A DNA stretch of 64,000 nt from Hysterangium stoloniferum. Lineage: Eukaryota; Basidiomycota; Agaricomycetes; Hysterangiales; Hysterangiaceae. The notes below the pieces were generated by a model. It was not told the origin of the DNA, did not search any database, and worked only from the letters and a program-made list of their open reading frames with translations. The stretch is from contig WHVD01000022.1 of the NCBI GenBank assembly GCA_015178975.1, forward strand, positions 744,001-808,000, written 5' to 3'. The translations under genes and the position numbers were made by a program. Shown here in pieces: positions 22,588 to 34,047 of the stretch (positions within the stretch are counted from its first letter, which is position 1; each line of letters begins with the position of its first letter).

Positions 22588-23330
22588 TATATACAGTGAC
22601 TCAAAAAACCCTTCCAATTTGGTACTTCAGATGTATATCCTTGATAACTCAGAGGATAAAGTTTCAAAAATTAAAAAAATATTTGTGAATTTGCTCTATT
22701 ATATCTAGATTGTTGAAATACAATTTCATTACATAAGCTCCATCCTTTCCCTTCTTGCTCTTATTTCCTACACTCCAAATGCAAGGCATACCACCATCAC
22801 TGCAATCCATTTCAGTGAAGTCCATCCATTTATGGCCTGGGGGAGAGTGATGGGTGAAGGATTGCTGGTTCCCTCCATTCTCCTCCATTCCTTTCATATC
22901 TGCTTAGAGGGGACGTTAACCCTAGCACCCATCTTCTGTTGTTCTTCTAAGTACTCCTCTCTCCTCTTCCTCTTGAGCATTTTTAGTTCTTCCTGAACTC
23001 ACACAGAGAATGCTTTGGACTGCTGCTTCTTCCTGATCTCCTCTTTGGTCGAAGGGAAAATACTATGAGGGGGTGGGGGGGTTTCACTCCAGGTTCCCAT
23101 GGGAGCTCCCCAAATTTCAGGGGGTGAAGGCACAATCCTCTGGATGGAACCCATCCACATTGAATGTGTTGATGAAGAGGCTTCTGGGTGGGTCTCAAAG
23201 TGCTTGACATTCTCTGTACAAGGCAGTGGGGAAGGAGGAATCGTCATCTGGGGCTAAGGTACCCTTTTGAAACTAGGGAGCTGGGGCCTGGGGAGGGGGG
23301 TATATGACATCACCTGTTCTACTTGTAAAT
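22588..23330 (-). pseudogene. Uncharacterised broken ORF next to the Tc1 element
   Basis: On the minus strand from 23247 a Pro-rich frame runs into a Lys/Arg/Glu-rich helix (LKRKRREEYLEEQQK) and then a hydrophobic stretch (WTSLKWIAVMVVCLAFGV). It is interrupted by three stops. At 22593 a second Tc1-like terminus (CAGTGACTCAAAAAACCC) begins right beside the right end of the complete element. I do not recognise the protein. Confidence 0.35.
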
Positions 23331-23514
23331 GTTATTTGTATTAGATTTTTTGGGTTCACGAACAATGTAGCATGTGATTGATGGGTAACTGGGTATAGTA
23401 TTACCGGTAGTAGGTACTTAAACTAGGTACTTGTACTCTAAACTTCATATGTTTGCAATGTGTTCTATCTACCTAAACCGAGTCAAGTGTATTCCGAACT
23501 CGTGAACTCTAACA
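23331..23514 (+). repeat. LTR-like remnant ending ACTCTAACA
   Basis: Sequence from about 23327 (TGTTATTTG) to 23514 ends in ACTCTAACA, the same type of terminus as other Copia-like LTRs here. No matching target duplication was found, so the boundaries are tentative. Confidence 0.3.
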
Positions 23515-23534
23515 ATTTACTACCTCATACCCTC

Positions 23535-23830
23535 TAGAATACTTTTACTACATTGTATTTAGTTCTAGTCTGCTCCCTACCCCTTCCCATGCTTCTTTTG
23601 ACCTGTCACTACTTTCTGCTTCCTTGATTGGCCCTCATTCATCCATTACACCTTTGTATAAAGTTCCTACCATGTATGCTACTACTCTTTAGTTCTGATA
23701 TTGACTTAGATTACCCTCATTTAGTCTTCAGCCATCTTACCCCTCCCTAATGCCCCCTAAGGTGTTGTCAGCAAGCTGCAACCCTCTACCTTACAACTCT
23801 TAGTATATCAGCCCTTAGGTCAAGTAGGAA
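23535..23830 (+). repeat. LTR remnant, family D copy 3
   Basis: This matches the reverse complement of 1195-1650, including CATTGTATTTAGT, ACACCTTTGTATAAAGTT and TTGACTTAGATTACCC. It is cut off at the left border of the right duplication copy, before the U5 word. Confidence 0.55.
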
Positions 23831-24126
23831 GGAACTCACACGCCATCTCCGACTCTCTGGCACCTTCCAGACCCCGTCTTCAAGCCTTGTCTTTAGGGTT
23901 TAGGGTTTATTCAAGTATTTATCATTGCCAAGATCGGGGGTGAGTCTCTTACAGACCATATCAATTTCAAAATATCGACTTCAAATTCTTGGGCAAATAT
24001 CTTGGTCTACAGACAACATGTTATCTCCTACGGGTAAATTTTCCAGGGGTATGATATGGAGAATCGTCTGCTCATTATGTATCGTACGTGCCAAACCGGT
24101 CGTGCCGTGTCGTATCGAACGTTAAA

Positions 24127-26231
24127 TCAAACCATGGAAGTCTGAGCCGAGTTAACAGCCGTGGTGTCGCTGCGGTTGTCTTGTAATCTGCCTATAAGTC
24201 GCTGGACAAGCATAACGGGCCACAGTAATCTCATCATACCGGTAGGCGTCCGCTCATTTGCTTGTTGAGTCCATTGTCCTTGATATGCCACTATTACCCA
24301 TGTTGACACTATAGTCAAGGGAACGGCGGTCGCAAAGTAGTGGGACAGGGTCCCGTTGGAGTCTGGGTTAAGAACTCGAATGTTCATGCCGAAAACACCC
24401 TATGGACAATTGGTCAAGATCATACCAGACGCTATGGACAGATGGCTTACTGCAACGAAGGAAGCAGGCAAAAAGACCATGGTTAGGTAAGAGATTTGCT
24501 TCATAACAGCGCTGTCACGGACAGCCGCTGTCGTCAATGCCTGCATCTGTTTGCTATCTTCGATGTTTACCTTACTGAAAACCTAGACATCTTACTTCAG
24601 CATTTAACATACTTAGTCCAAGAAAATTATGAACAAACCAAGTGCATGGCATTCTTAAGCCTCTTATCCCACATCTCTCTACTCATTTCAAGCCGCTTAA
24701 TATGAATTAGAAGATTCATGCACTCCTTTGTGAGCAACTTTTTGGAATCACAAGATCTAACTGGGTTGTATGTAGGTGAATACATGGCAGGATTAGCCGT
24801 TTCCTGTACGAAAACAACCGATTCTTGGAACTCCTCTAGAAGGGTCGCATAATGGAGAAGATGTGCACGAATCTTGTGCAACTCTGGTGTGAGTTCCATG
24901 TTATTTGTATTGATCGCTTCTAGTTCCTGGTCTCGGGTTTAAATTTGTTGATTATGCGGCATCTGGATCTTACCAATTTGGAAATATACTTCCATAATGT
25001 TTCAAATGCCTCATCCCAGGCATACAGAGCGTACCATAGGGTGGATAATAACACGAACGTAGGATCCGGCGACTTCTCGAATATATTTTGCCAGTATACG
25101 CTTTGTCCAACAAGCGAAATACGAGTATGCAGCTTTCCTGCTGTAGTGGCGCACCATTCCGATGGTGGATGGTATGTGATCATTGTGCTATTTTGTGCAC
25201 GGAGCATATGGATGGCCAGAAAATCTGTGATTAAGATATCTTTTTCTCCGTCGTCCTCCTTTTGAACCTCTTGACAACAAAGTATATAAGTACAGATCAA
25301 TTTCTACGGGTAGGCGGAGTCAAACCTATGTTGTAAAGAGGGAGAGGGCTCTGCGTATCGATTACATGGCCATCTTACATGCGAGTCTGTTTGAGCTTTT
25401 AGTAGCTCAAGTGAAAGAGAGGCTCACCTGTCAGCGCTTGTTCTTCAGGTGTCATCTGGGTGTAAGGAAAGCTCAGCTGTGCCACACGGGCAAATTTGAG
25501 TGTGATTGTGATATCTTAAGACTACGTCAGGCAAGAAGATAAGGGTTTTGATGCATTCTTACGATCATCTTGACCAGCGCGGGGATTTTCCTGGTATCGC
25601 GACGGAATCCAATTAACAGATGACGTCCAGAAAAATGGTTCGATAGTATACCTAGGATACTCAGTTAGAGAACATGGAGTATTGGGATTTTACACACTTG
25701 TGTCCCAGCATTTGCATGACTGGCACGGTCAAGTTATCAACACAAAAGACGCGAAGGCGTCGAGGTTCCGTCTATAAACATAATGTCGTAGTAAATATAA
25801 CATATCCTATCTGTGAATCTTTGTTAGTTTACCAATTCTCTCGTGAGTTCTTCAAAATCCGTTTCGTTCGACACAGGGCTGTGGTCGGAGTTCATAAATA
25901 TTCCATTCTCTTTAACATCAATATGATAAATTGTGGATGTCCCGGATTCTTTTAGTAACGTCTTCATCTTGCTTTCCGTCACTTGAGCATTCTTCCAATT
26001 GGGAAAGAGGCTCTCTGGGTAGTTACGCCAGCCCTCGCACGTTCCAGGAGTAGTATCATGTGTGTGGGGGATAGAGCTAGTGTGATCAGTAATCTTATAA
26101 GTCAGACTCTGCCATGGCCAAGGGCCAGACGGGGCAGCATGTCTATAGGGTGCTGACGGTATCGCTGGAGGTAATCCAGTAATACAAGTAGAGTTCCTCT
26201 CACTCATAGGTATGGCCTCATTGGAAGTCAT
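24127..26231 (-). CDS. CorA-like Mg2+ transporter protein, copy 4
   Basis: Nine exons (26231-25833, 25771-25698, 25651-25563, 25514-25428, 25373-25326, 25269-24974, 24926-24639, 24582-24451, 24399-24127) give an unbroken 561-residue protein. Introns are 46-62 nt with GT-AG ends; the splice sites coincide with those of copy 3. Order of features: disordered N-terminus (1-133), conserved EPFFWTSS (about 162-169), helical cytosolic domain (about 235-455), first membrane helix (about 456-474), GMN at 475-477, second helix (about 492-511), then an Arg/Gln-rich tail. CorA proteins are pentameric Mg2+ channels; this assignment rests on GMN plus the two-helix layout. Confidence 0.88.
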
Positions 26232-26784
26232 GGTAAGAGGGAGAAGGTGCAGGCGACTCCATGTGAGAACTGACAGTGACAGGTGACTGGTGAATGGGTA
26301 TACTCAAGCATTCCAAAAACAGAGTTCATGCTTGAAGTTCAGACAACTGCCCGAGAGTCTGCACGCGATCAGAGTCACGTGATACAGACAGGGATTCACT
26401 TGGCTAAGCCAGTTCTGTAACTGAAAGTTTGGGCAACCGAATATCCTAGGAAGGGTTCGTAAATTGAGAGGCACTAAGCTAGGCTTGAAGAGACGATGTT
26501 ACCAACTCGTCAAAGGCTAAGGTGCATCAGACTGATTGTCAGAAATACTCCAACGTGGGAAGATTTCGTTAGGCGACCGGGAACTCGCCTAATGTAGGAT
26601 TTGACAATAAAATTGTGACCGTGTCAATTTTGAGGTAGATACATAATATAACACCAGTATTTTACTGAAAATAGCTTTAGAAACCCACTCAAATATTTTT
26701 TATGAGATCTTCCCGAATGTCGATGCTACCTGCATGCATTCTGTTCAGAACAACCCCACTTTGAAACTTATCCAACGATGCTCC

Positions 26785-27640
26785 TTAAAATGTATGGCAT
26801 ATACTTACTCTGAGCTCCCTAGGTGCCATTATTATCAGCGAACTCAATCTGCTGCCACTCAGATATGCTTGAACAAGCTTCCGCCCCCTATATATATCAA
26901 TATTCATCTGGCACATTCTTGATTCATCGCGGAAAGACCCAACATTTGACTCTCCGATTAGGCAGGTTGAGCGGTTCCCCCGCCTTCGACAAAGTGAACT
27001 ACCAGTATAATCGAGTTCTGCCGGAAGATGCGAACAGGTTTTGCCAAGGAACACCATATGCTCCAAAGTTGCCCTTTGGCACAGTATCTGATGGCGTAAA
27101 TTGTCTATTTTTTTGTCTTAGGTGCAATCTGGGACAATACACAAAGTTTATCTCGGTGGGTTATTGAACAAAGGACATGCCACTAGTCCCAGAGTCAAAG
27201 TATCTTACCATTACAAGCAGTGGAGTGGGTTGCTAATAGAATTCCATTTCAAGAGGGTTGTCACGAAGGTGAGCCCCTTAAATTTGTGTGTACGCCTTAA
27301 GGGCCAGTTCAGCACGCCCGACTGCTTTCAAGGTCAAAATAAATCAATTGTCTCTGATAGGTGTAGTGCTTCCACTAAAGTGCTTAGTCAGCGAAGCTCT
27401 GGAAATACTGACGGCTTGTGGTCTAAGCCCATAGTGCTATCGAGGGGCTAATAGACAAGACTAAATATAATATTCTAATATTCATAAGAATGCAGAACGT
27501 ATATCCACGCCTGGGAGAGAAATTTGCTGTCTGATTTGTGATGGGGACGCTTGCAATTTTGCCGCAAGAGCCTCAACCAAGACCAGCATAGGGACTAAAC
27601 TGTATGCCAGAGAAATCCACATTTTCCATACCCCACACCT
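26785..27640 (-). pseudogene. A1 aspartic protease relic 2
   Basis: Collinear with relic 1 (15641-16500) and sharing its lesions, so the gene was already decaying before or soon after the duplication. Readable pieces on the minus strand include the segment before the TATTAG splice acceptor, FGAYGV and the C-terminal FRDESRMCQ region. Additional short deletions (around 27190-27230) distinguish it from relic 1, and the DSG catalytic region is largely lost. Confidence 0.68.
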
Positions 27641-27671
27641 GTCACTCGCACTCGCACTCGTAGGTCTACAC

Positions 27672-28030
27672 TGTTGAAGACAAAAGGCACCGCATATATG
27701 TGGCAGGGTCAACATATTTGGGGACTGTCTGAATAACGGTGATACCGGTGCGGTAACAACATGATCGGTCGTCACGATCAGGCTCCACTCATCCACACGT
27801 CTCACATATGAGCACATGGTCCTTTTGTTTGTGTAGAATATATAAAGGGATAACCTACATAGCTTAACTTCAGTCCGTTATACTTATACGAGACTGAGGT
27901 GAGCACAGAACGATCCTTTCTCTCTTAGTATATGCACTTACTGTATACAATAGCTCTTCTTAGGTACACATTATAAGAGTCTGTTATACTTATACAAGAC
28001 TGAGCTCTTCTTTGGGACTATATTTTAACA
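27672..28030 (+). repeat. Solo LTR with TSD TACAC
   Basis: TGTTGAAGAC...TATTTTAACA, 359 bp, is flanked by TACAC at 27667-27671 and 28031-28035. The duplicate locus shows the empty site GGTCTACACCTCC with one TACAC at 16596-16600. Orientation is arbitrary. No other copy of this LTR was noticed in the window. Confidence 0.92.
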
Positions 28031-28858
28031 TACACCTCCGCCAATCCTAGAATTCTTGCTATGTAATGGTAGTCATTGAAGATATTATTGATAACCAAAA
28101 AGCAATACCTGTGGGAACCTCTTATTTCAATGAGATGGAACTTTCGAGATATCAAACTATGGTTGTCTATAATAGGCTGCGGCCCTTATACAACAATAAC
28201 CCGTTGGTTTTGATTTTATCCGTGCACGTGAGGCCGTTCCAGACAGATAGATATCCCCATAGAGAACGGTTCCATGTCCGGTCCCACGGTAGGATCTCGG
28301 TGAGGAGTTCCGGCTAACTTTAGGACGGACACTTGGTCGGGTTTATAGTAATGAGCCAGACGAGCGACTAGTCAAGCAAGTGATACCATCACTTAGTACT
28401 AGATACCGCATACCCTAGTACTAGTTATCCTCGACTTCACTGACCTTTGTCGAGGCAGAGTTGAGTTAGGGAACCGTAGTAACAACCTCGCTAAGTTGGG
28501 AAAGCCCAACAAAAATAACAAAGATAAGGATGGGTGTGTGCATGCTTTCCAGGTCTCCAAGTGAGGTGAGTTGTCCGTACGCGCAGACTCATAAACTCAA
28601 TCCTGAAGATCTTGACCAATGGGCAAAAAAATAGACGCCATCTTACAGCATTAGTTGAGAAGTACGAAGTTGTCATGTTGTGAGCTGCACAGGAATTAGG
28701 CGATTAACACCGTTCTCGAGTGACCATGTGAGCTAAAACGTCATCTAGTTCGAAAAGCGCCGAAGCCATCATGAGAAATATTTAAGCCGTAAATCACGCC
28801 ATGTGTATGTGTGTATGCATAGCCATGGGGTGCTTCCGGGTCTGTTGTGCACCGGGAG

Positions 28859-29241
28859 GTATAGGGTCCAACGGGGTGAGGGGGGTATTCAACTACTAAC
28901 AGTCCCCTTTATTAAAGCAAATCAAAAAAATTTCTCCAGATATGCTAGGACGCGCTGGAGTTCATCGCAAAGACTTCGTTGTGAAGGCTGCATCGTCTCA
29001 GATCTCACAAACATTAGCTACTTCAACTAGAACATTAATTGTGCCAGTGATACGCTGATTGGAAGAAGTCGCAACTACCATACATTATCTGATTTGAATG
29101 GAGTGTAAAGGTCCGTGGCCGTCATTGAAAGAACTATTCGTTATGATAAGTATAGACCCCGAAACGGCAATTAACAACTGGTCATTAAAACCCTGTAACC
29201 AGTGGTGATTAGCAACACCGAAATGTCCAGCATGCCAAATA
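28859..29241. other. Spacer 3' of aspartic protease copy 3
   Basis: Begins where the duplicated block ends. No gene or repeat recognised. Confidence 0.4.
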
Positions 29242-30116
29242 CTAACCGTTCGGCGCAAACCCAATTCTACTCCCACTGAGATCCCATAGACAGTAGTAGT
29301 GCTTCAGCAAGCTGCCTCCAATAATGTCGGCATTCAACGCGTTGATAAACGTCTGACACATGGTTGGATTGTCACGGAAAGGCCCAACATTCAACTCGCT
29401 GCTTGGAACCGTGAGATTGAACGGCTGTCCAGTTTGCGAAGTAAATTTGAAATCGAGTTTCGCTGAGAGGGATGAGATCTGGTCAAGGGAATACCATATG
29501 CCCCAAAGTCTCCCACTGGTACAATATTAGGGGATATCATTGCATAGATAGCCTGTCAGTGGACGTCAGTCAAGTCGGCCTTGGGGAACACTCTTAGACA
29601 TTTTACCTCGGTCGTTTGTTGATCCAAGCACAGGCTGCTGGTACCAGAATCAAAAATGATCGTACGCCTTTTATTGAGAGTGCTCGTTGTTTTGCCATTG
29701 ACAGCAATAGAGGTTGAAGGTAATTCCCAGTTTCCATCGGAAGAGGGTTGAGATATGAAAGTCAATGATCCCGTGAATTTCGTTGTATCGGCACCACCAA
29801 GAGTTAATTCTGCGTTACCTACAGAATTCGGAGTCAAAAACAGTCCGAATTCAGCTGAAGAGGTGTAAGCATGTCTTGAAAATCAGTGAGGAAAATAGCC
29901 TACATGCGAGCCCTTGGTTAACAAAGTTCTGGAATATATCTCCGGCTTGAGGACCAAGCCCCATAATCCCATCGAAAGGCTAATACGCATGATTGTGTAG
30001 TAAATAAATATACAAAATAATATAACAAAGTATCTTACATCTGGTACAAAGGTTGGAGTCTGATGAGTGATAAGGAGAAGGTTGGCCTGTTTCGCGACTA
30101 AACCGCCGACGGAGAC
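29242..30116 (-). pseudogene. A1 aspartic protease, truncated and frameshifted copy 3
   Basis: Exons on the minus strand: about 30116-30039 (SVSVGGLVAKQ), 29979-29904 (DPFDGIMGLGPQAGD), 29854-29607 (LFLTPNS... to the second catalytic motif FDSGTSS), and 29552-29242 (FGAYGIP to the terminal IGFAPNG and stop). Introns have GT-AG ends. After FGAYGIP the reading frame shifts to QISSLSAKL, so one base has been lost or gained near 29495. The N-terminal lobe with the first catalytic Asp is missing: the upstream sequence becomes the Copia element at about 30120. In the family these are secreted acid endopeptidases. Confidence 0.82.
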
Positions 30117-30119
30117 TGA

Positions 30120-30298
30120 CGAAATATGATGGAAATATGATGGACTTCATACGTTTACGATCGTTCTTGTCAAAACACGCAGTTGCCCTGCTTATGTAAC
30201 GTAGTAACCGAGAAATTTTCTCTAACAATACGATCTTTAGAACCATCAACAAGAGTGCTTCGTTACTGACCTTCGCGCACTTAGGTTCACCTGGTGTC
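30120..30298 (+). repeat. Putative Copia 5' LTR
   Basis: The 13-nt primer site GGTTATGGGCCCC at 30299-30311 marks the end of a 5' LTR (...GGTGTCA). The left border is not fixed, but lies where aspartic protease homology stops, near 30120. The LTR would be about 170-180 bp. Confidence 0.45.
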
Positions 30299-30303
30299 AG
30301 GTT

Positions 30304-30934
30304 ATGGGCCCCGATAGCGGACCTTACCATCAGTCTTCCGACAGCTCTCACGCTTTCAAGTACCAGAAGCTCAATGGCCAAAATTACCCACTCTGGGCTG
30401 AGCACATGCAGGCCACCTTGCAGTCAAGATATTTGTGGTTAATTGTCAGTGGCCAAGAAGCATGCCCTGCAAAACCAGCAGATACTAAACCAGACCAAAT
30501 GATGGCTGCTGAATGGAAAGCTGAAAAGAAGGACTATATGGATTGGTTGTTAAGGGATGAAGCAGCTCAGGGTTTGATGAAGGGGGTAGTGGAAAGCACA
30601 CAGTGGGCCACACATCGTGTTAGCCCAGATGTCACAGGAAATGTGGGATTTATGGAAGGACATGTATGTGACCAACCAACAATGGATTGATGTTCACTAT
30701 CACTTTGAAGAACTTTACACTTGGAAGTATGCAGATATAACCTCGATGCCAGATCACATAGCAACCATGCTTGACTTGGGGTGCAAGATTTTAGCACCTG
30801 GCAAACTCCTTCCAGATATCCACATTGCATGTGCACTCATCCTTTCCCTTCCAACTACACAATCTTGGGATGTAATCAAAATCCAGCTTTTCAGCATGGA
30901 GACCTCAAAACTCACCTCTCAAACTGTCAGCGCT
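30304..30934 (+). pseudogene. Copia gag, 5' part, interrupted by Gypsy A
   Basis: The frame from 30304 shows Copia-type Gag features (FKYQKLNGQNYPLWAEHMQ, then LLRDEAAQGLMKG). After a frameshift near 30610-30620 it continues as MWDLWKDMYV and IHIACALILSLP. It stops at 30934, where Gypsy A is inserted in codon GCT. The sequence resumes at 39500. The gene differs strongly from the gag at 19437-20234, so this is a second Copia family. Confidence 0.78.
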
Positions 30935-31375
30935 TGTCAGGGGACAATCTCAAGTTTTCTAAATTCATCCCTGACCTTCCTTAATATAGTCTCATAAGTC
31001 AAGGATAAGAGTACTTTGTTTTTATCACATTTTCAAACTCAGCTGCACCTTTAGTTAGTCACTCGCTAGCTGAGGATTCCTTAGACTTTTCTCTTCGGAT
31101 TCCCTCTGCTAGGTAAGTAATAATGTACATTGTATGTATATAATAGATAGGTATAAAACTTACTTCAGATTCCCTCTGCTAGTGCCCCAACTCAGTCATA
31201 GTGCGAGTCAGTGTGGTCTAGAGAGTCGCCCTTACAGAAGAAAAGTCTCACATTGAGTGACCAGAGTTACCGCCACTATTTTTTGAACCATATTCAAGAT
31301 CGCGAGTTCAAACATTTATACAGATCTAATCTACTTTGAGTTTACACATGGTCCCCTCCCCTCATTTTTACTATT

Positions 31376-32515
31376 ATGTCGACTTCTATTACCGATCCCC
31401 ACCAGGTGCTGGAACAGCACAGTAACAACGTTCGAGATCTCCAAGCCTCCCAGAAGCAAAATACGGACCTGTTGCAGCAAATTCTTCAGCAACTCACTGT
31501 ACAAACACAACCACCAACGAATCCTCCACAGCTGCCCGCGTTACCTACGTCGACCTCTGCTACCATTTTGACCAACTCAGGTCCGAAGGTTCCACTTCCG
31601 AACATGTACAACGGTGATCGATCTGGCGGACGTACCTTCTACAACTCGTGTCTGCTGTACATCAGCATGAATGGGTCGAAGTTCCAGATGGATGAGACAA
31701 AGGTTCAATGGGTGGTGTCGTTCATGAAGACCGGTTGAGCTGCCCTTTTCGCAAATCGGCTCATGAAGTCGTGGAGTCAAGGAGACGTGGTGCCTTCGTG
31801 GGAGACCTTCGTGCGGACCTTCAAGCGTGAGTTCGTTCCAGCTGACGAAGTAGTTACGGCCCGTATCAAATTAGAAGGAATGACGTACCATCAAGCCCAA
31901 AGAATGGTCGATGAGTACACAGACAAGTTTCGCGAACTCATTGACCTTGCAGGTTACAAAGACGTGTTAGCCATTGTAATGAAATATTGACACGGCCTCT
32001 TACCGAATATCCAGACCCAGGTTGTGACGATGGAGAACTGCCCGAAGGACAATGACAAGCAAGGCTGGTACGATGCTGCTTCCCGCTTTGACTGAAACCG
32101 AAATGCAAACAAAATTTTTCATTCAGCAGGCGTCACAATGTGACCCATTGCACTGAAACCTTCGACGTTCCCTCGTGTCGTCCCCTCACTTCCCCCACAA
32201 CCTACGTCGACACTACCCTCCTCTAGGCCGATCAACGTGATGGACGTTGATGCGACCAAAGGCCGGGGTCTTCCCTCAACACTCTGTTTCAAGTGTCGTC
32301 AGCCGGGTCATATCAGTTGTGACTGCCCTCAAAAACTACAAAGAATCCGCTCCCTACTTACTAGCCTTGATGAAGAGGGACAGGACATGGCCATGGACAT
32401 CCTTCTTGCAGAAGTGGATGTCCGAATTGCCTGTAGTAGGGTGGCCGAAGCAGATGACTCTCCTCGAGGGGCTGATCTACAGCCTGTTTCGGGTTTTCCC
32501 AACTGCAGCGAGTGA
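31376..32515 (+). pseudogene. Gypsy A gag
   Basis: The Gag begins with a coiled N-terminus (NNVRDLQASQKQNTDLLQQI) and a Pro-rich linker. The retrotransposon capsid region (FYNSCLLYISMNG, WETFVRTFKREF) follows, and near 32285-32326 the zinc knuckle CFKCRQPGHISCDC. Stops at 31736, 31988 and 32093 are all TGA in positions where CGA (Arg) would keep the frame. It formed the particle and packaged RNA; it is now broken. Confidence 0.85.
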
Positions 32516-34047
32516 AGGGTATGCCCTCGCTGCCACTTTCAAATAGATTCAGTGTCCTCTCTGTTGATGATGTATGTACAGTTAATACATCAGAAGTTGA
32601 ACCTCTGTTGAGTGAGGACACTGGAATTCAAGTCATACCTAACCCACCCAAGTCTCCCTCAGTCCATTCACATCGTAGAAGACCAGTTTGGGAACGTCGT
32701 CTTCCAAAATCTCTCATTATTGCCTCAATGGCAACTGCCAAATCATTACACCTAAAAGTCGAGCTCCAAACAACTGACACTGGTCTTCTCTGATCGACTC
32801 GTGCATTGGTTGATTGTGGTGCAACTGGTCTATTCATTGACCGAGACTATGTGCATGAAAATGGAATTGCCACATGATCACTCATCTACCCAATTCATGT
32901 ATACAATGTTGATGGGACACCCAATGAAGCAGGTTCAATCACCGAAGTTGCTGAGTTGGTCCTCCACTACAAGGATCACTCAGAAAAGGCATTGTTTGCA
33001 GTCACCAAGCTTGGGAAGGAATCCCTTTTACTTGGCTATACCTGGCTTCGGGATCACAACCCAGAGATCAATTGGCAGACACAAGAAGTCAAAATGACCC
33101 GTTGTAACCCACACTGTAAAGAGTGTAAAATCTCAACCCTCAGGGCACGTGAAGAGATTAGATGTTTACAAGCTTGTAGAGATGCCCCTGCCCCAGTCTT
33201 CACATCTGAGGAAACAGAAGAGCCAATTCCTGATTTACTACCTGATCAGTCTGATGAGGTTGAAGACCAAATAGAGGACTCAATTGAAGATGGAGATCGG
33301 GTATTTGTCACAGTGCTGCACCCAGAACTGACTCCAAGTCAGATTCAAGCATCTGCCACAGTGTCTCAGCGACTAGCAGAGGCTAGTGCAAGGTTTAATA
33401 CACCGAGCCCAAAAGGTTTTTGAGACATTGTCCCTGAGTATCTCCACACCTTTGAAGATGTGTTCTCCAAGGATTTATTTAATTCGTTGCCTGATAGAAA
33501 ACCTTGGGACCATGCAATTGAACTAATCCCTGATGCAAAGTCAACCAATTGCAAGGTCTACCCTATGTCCCTCAATGAACAGACAGAGCTGGATATTTTT
33601 ATTGCTGAAAACCTTGCAACTGGTCGGATACATCCTTCTAAGTCACCCATGGCATCCCCAGTTTTCTTCATCAAGAAGAAGGATGGCTCCCTTCGACTTG
33701 TACAAGACTATTGTGCATTGAATGCCCAAACAATAAAAAATCGATATCCACTCCCACTTATTTCAGAACTGGTGAATCGATTAAAAGGGGCACGATATTT
33801 CACAAAACTTGATGTCAGATGGGGCTACAACAATGTTCACATTAAGGATGGTGATGAGTGGAAGGCTGCTTTCCGAACAAATAGAGGGTTGTTTGAACCC
33901 TTAGTCATGTTTTTTGGCCTCACTAATAGCCCAGCAACCTTTCAGACTATGATGAATGACATCTTCCGAGATTTGATTGCAGAAGGAGTTGTCTGTGTCT
34001 ACCTGGATGACATCCTCATTTTCACCAGGACGCTTGAGGAACATCGG

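Larger units (their letters stand above)
23833..28858. repeat. Segmental duplication, right copy
   Basis: Collinear with 11847-18912 (see there). It carries CorA copy 4 and aspartic protease relic 2. It lacks the 390-bp and 435-bp blocks and the TR-GAG element, and gains a 359-bp solo LTR at 27672-28030. Confidence 0.85.
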
